Shown one piece after another: positions 62,830 through 64,000 of a stretch of DNA of 64,000 bases. The translations under genes were made by a program, and so were the position numbers. Source of the DNA: Roseinatronobacter ekhonensis (GTDB taxonomy: Bacteria; Pseudomonadota; Alphaproteobacteria; Rhodobacterales; Rhodobacteraceae); contig NZ_UIHC01000011.1 of NCBI RefSeq assembly GCF_900499075.1, positions 41,476 through 105,475 of the forward strand, written 5' to 3'. The notes beneath the pieces are model-generated. The model ran no database searches, was not told the DNA's origin, and saw nothing but the letters and a program-made list of their open reading frames with translations. Position 1 is the first letter of the stretch. Each line of letters starts with the position of its first letter.

Positions 62830-63876
62830 ATGGATCACAACGCAAGCGTTTCAATTCGCAATCTTTACAAGATATTCGGCGCCAATCCGGTCGCGGCGCT
62901 GAAGCGCGTCCGCGCAGGCATGAGCAAGGCCGACCTGATGAACGAGCACCGCCATGTGCTTGGTCTGAGCGACATCAATGTAGAGATGAAGGCGGGCGAG
63001 ATCACCGTCATCATGGGCCTGTCGGGTTCTGGCAAGTCGACCCTGATCCGGCATGTGAACCGGCTTATCGAACCGACAGCGGGCGAAATTCTGGTCAATG
63101 GCGAAAATATCCTCGATTTTGGCGAGGCGCGGTTGCGCGACCTGCGGCGACGCCAAATGTCGATGGTGTTCCAACACTTCGCGTTGCTGCCGCACAAGAC
63201 CGTGCTGGACAATACCGGAATGGCCCGAGCGGTGCGCGGCGAGGATCGTGCCGCCTATGAGCAGGACGCACGCAAATGGCTGGACCGTGTTGGTCTAGGT
63301 GGGCAGGAAAGCCAGTATCCGCATCAACTGTCGGGCGGCATGCAACAACGCGTCGGAATCTCGCGCGCATTGACCTCGAACGCGCCGATTATGCTGATGG
63401 ACGAAGCATTCTCGGCGCTTGATCCGCTGATCCGCACCGATATGCAGGATTTGCTGCTGGAATTGCAGAAAGAACTGCACAAGACCATCGTCTTTATCAG
63501 CCACGATCTGGACGAAGCTCTCAAGCTTGCGGACCATCTTGTCATCCTGAAAGACGGCATCGTTGTCCAGCAGGGCGAACCTCAAGAGATCCTGCTCAAC
63601 CCCAATGATCCATATATCGTGGATTTCATCAGCGACATTAACCGCGCGCGGGTGCTGCGTGTTCGCTCTGTGATGGATACATCGCCCGCAGAGGCGCCCA
63701 GCACCGCTGGCAAAGTCGATGCAGATGACACGCTCGAATCCGTTATTGCGCTGTCCGGCGGCGATACCGCCCTAAGCTATGAGGTGCATCGCGACGGCGC
63801 GCATGTCGGTTTTCTGAACATGAAAAAACTCGTGCGGGCCTTGGTGCCGATGCAGGCTGCAGAAAACGGCATGTGA
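62830..63876 (+). CDS. Glycine-betaine-type ABC transporter ATP-binding protein
   Basis: A 348-residue ProV-like ATPase with Walker A MGLSGSGKSTLIRHVNRL, SMVFQHFALLPHKTVLDN, signature QLSGGMQQRVGISRAL and Walker B IMLMDEAFSALDPLIRTD. The C-terminal extension after residue 265 is a CBS-like regulatory tail. It is the last gene of the LysR-controlled operon; an insertion sequence begins 3 bases after its stop codon. Confidence 0.94.
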   Translation: MDHNASVSIRNLYKIFGANPVAALKRVRAGMSKADLMNEHRHVLGLSDINVEMKAGEITVIMGLSGSGKSTLIRHVNRLIEPTAGEILVNGENILDFGEARLRDLRRRQMSMVFQHFALLPHKTVLDNTGMARAVRGEDRAAYEQDARKWLDRVGLGGQESQYPHQLSGGMQQRVGISRALTSNAPIMLMDEAFSALDPLIRTDMQDLLLELQKELHKTIVFISHDLDEALKLADHLVILKDGIVVQQGEPQEILLNPNDPYIVDFISDINRARVLRVRSVMDTSPAEAPSTAGKVDADDTLESVIALSGGDTALSYEVHRDGAHVGFLNMKKLVRALVPMQAAENGM

Positions 63877-63878
63877 AG

Positions 63879-64000
63879 TGGTCCGGCAAATTTGGACAGC
63901 GTGCTAAGATGTATCCAACGCGCACGAATGGATACGAGAATGACAAAGCGACGGAACTTTTCAGACAAGTTTAAAGCTGCTGTGGCGCTTGAGGCGCTGC
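63879..64000 (+). mobile_element. Left end of an IS3-family insertion sequence
   Basis: From 63879 the DNA reads TGGTCCGGCAAATTTGGACA, an IS3-like terminal inverted repeat beginning with TG, followed within 60 bases by a transposase OrfA start. The element begins only 2 bases after the stop codon of the betaine ATPase gene. The other end, the target-site duplication and OrfB lie beyond the window, so the exact boundary is approximate. Confidence 0.65.
63940..64000 (+). CDS. IS3-family transposase OrfA, 5' fragment
   Basis: Only 20 residues are visible, MTKRRNFSDKFKAAVALEAL, the typical start of the IS3-family OrfA helix-turn-helix DNA-binding protein. It is cut by the window edge, not by mutation. 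Confidence 0.8.
   Translation, partial: MTKRRNFSDKFKAAVALEAL

Overview
The window reads as chromosomal DNA of a high-GC alphaproteobacterium, most likely a Rhodobacteraceae (Rhodobacterales) member. The evidence is the gene order rpmH-rnpA-yidD-ttcA-yidC-MOSC-engB-argB, the fdsGBACD-type NAD-linked formate dehydrogenase, a complete C-P lyase set, the Hsp20/DUF1150 pair, a TAXI-TRAP transporter, and dense ATGA-type stop/start overlaps. No plasmid or phage backbone is visible. The only mobile DNA is the start of an IS3-family element at the right edge.

Layout. 1-2087: TAXI-type TRAP transporter operon (minus, 3' part cut off by the window edge). 2177-4014: LysE exporter with a divergent Lrp-type regulator, then an orphan ParA ATPase. 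4020-6675: purE-purK, a small DUF465 protein, and Hsp20 with DUF1150 behind a sigma-32-like promoter. 6693-13690: a ten-gene minus-strand housekeeping operon from rpmH down to a SixA-type phosphatase (ribosome, tRNA thiolation, membrane insertion, arginine synthesis). 13967-17669: VTT-domain membrane protein plus a mercuric-reductase-like flavoprotein, an orphan histidine kinase and tRNA-Arg(ACG). 17679-33341: a phosphonate region with phnM, a DUF1045 2H phosphoesterase, phnNLKJIHG, phnF, a second phnM-like gene, a NUDIX gene, a hexapeptide transferase, an SDR and a phnD-phnD-phnC-phnE-phnE transporter, with Pho-box-like repeats at three promoters. 33734-39626: fdsG-fdsB-fdsA-fdsC(fdhD)-fdsD. 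39675-53860: a sugar or polyol catabolic region with a split transketolase, two unusual zinc-type dehydrogenases, a molybdoenzyme of the BisC/DMSO-reductase group, a ribose-type ABC importer, an FGGY kinase, a class II aldolase and a SorC regulator. Its two divergent promoters share a 25-bp motif. 53916-63876: a LysR-controlled catabolic operon with an Ldh-type oxidoreductase, an aldehyde dehydrogenase, a metal-site-deficient M19 'dipeptidase', a 560-residue protein I do not recognise, a DUF3726 protein and a glycine-betaine-type ABC importer. 63879-64000: left end of an IS3-family insertion sequence.

Together the accessory half is a nutrient-scavenging region: organophosphonates for phosphorus, formate for reducing power, a sugar or polyol, and a quaternary-amine-like or N-heterocyclic compound, each with its own transporter and regulator. 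The least described part is the last catabolic operon (54914-63876), whose two uncharacterised proteins and degenerate M19 protein have no assigned reaction. The shared operator that ties a molybdoenzyme to a split transketolase and a sugar importer is the second point worth following. All functional calls come from reading motifs and gene context by eye; no database search was possible.
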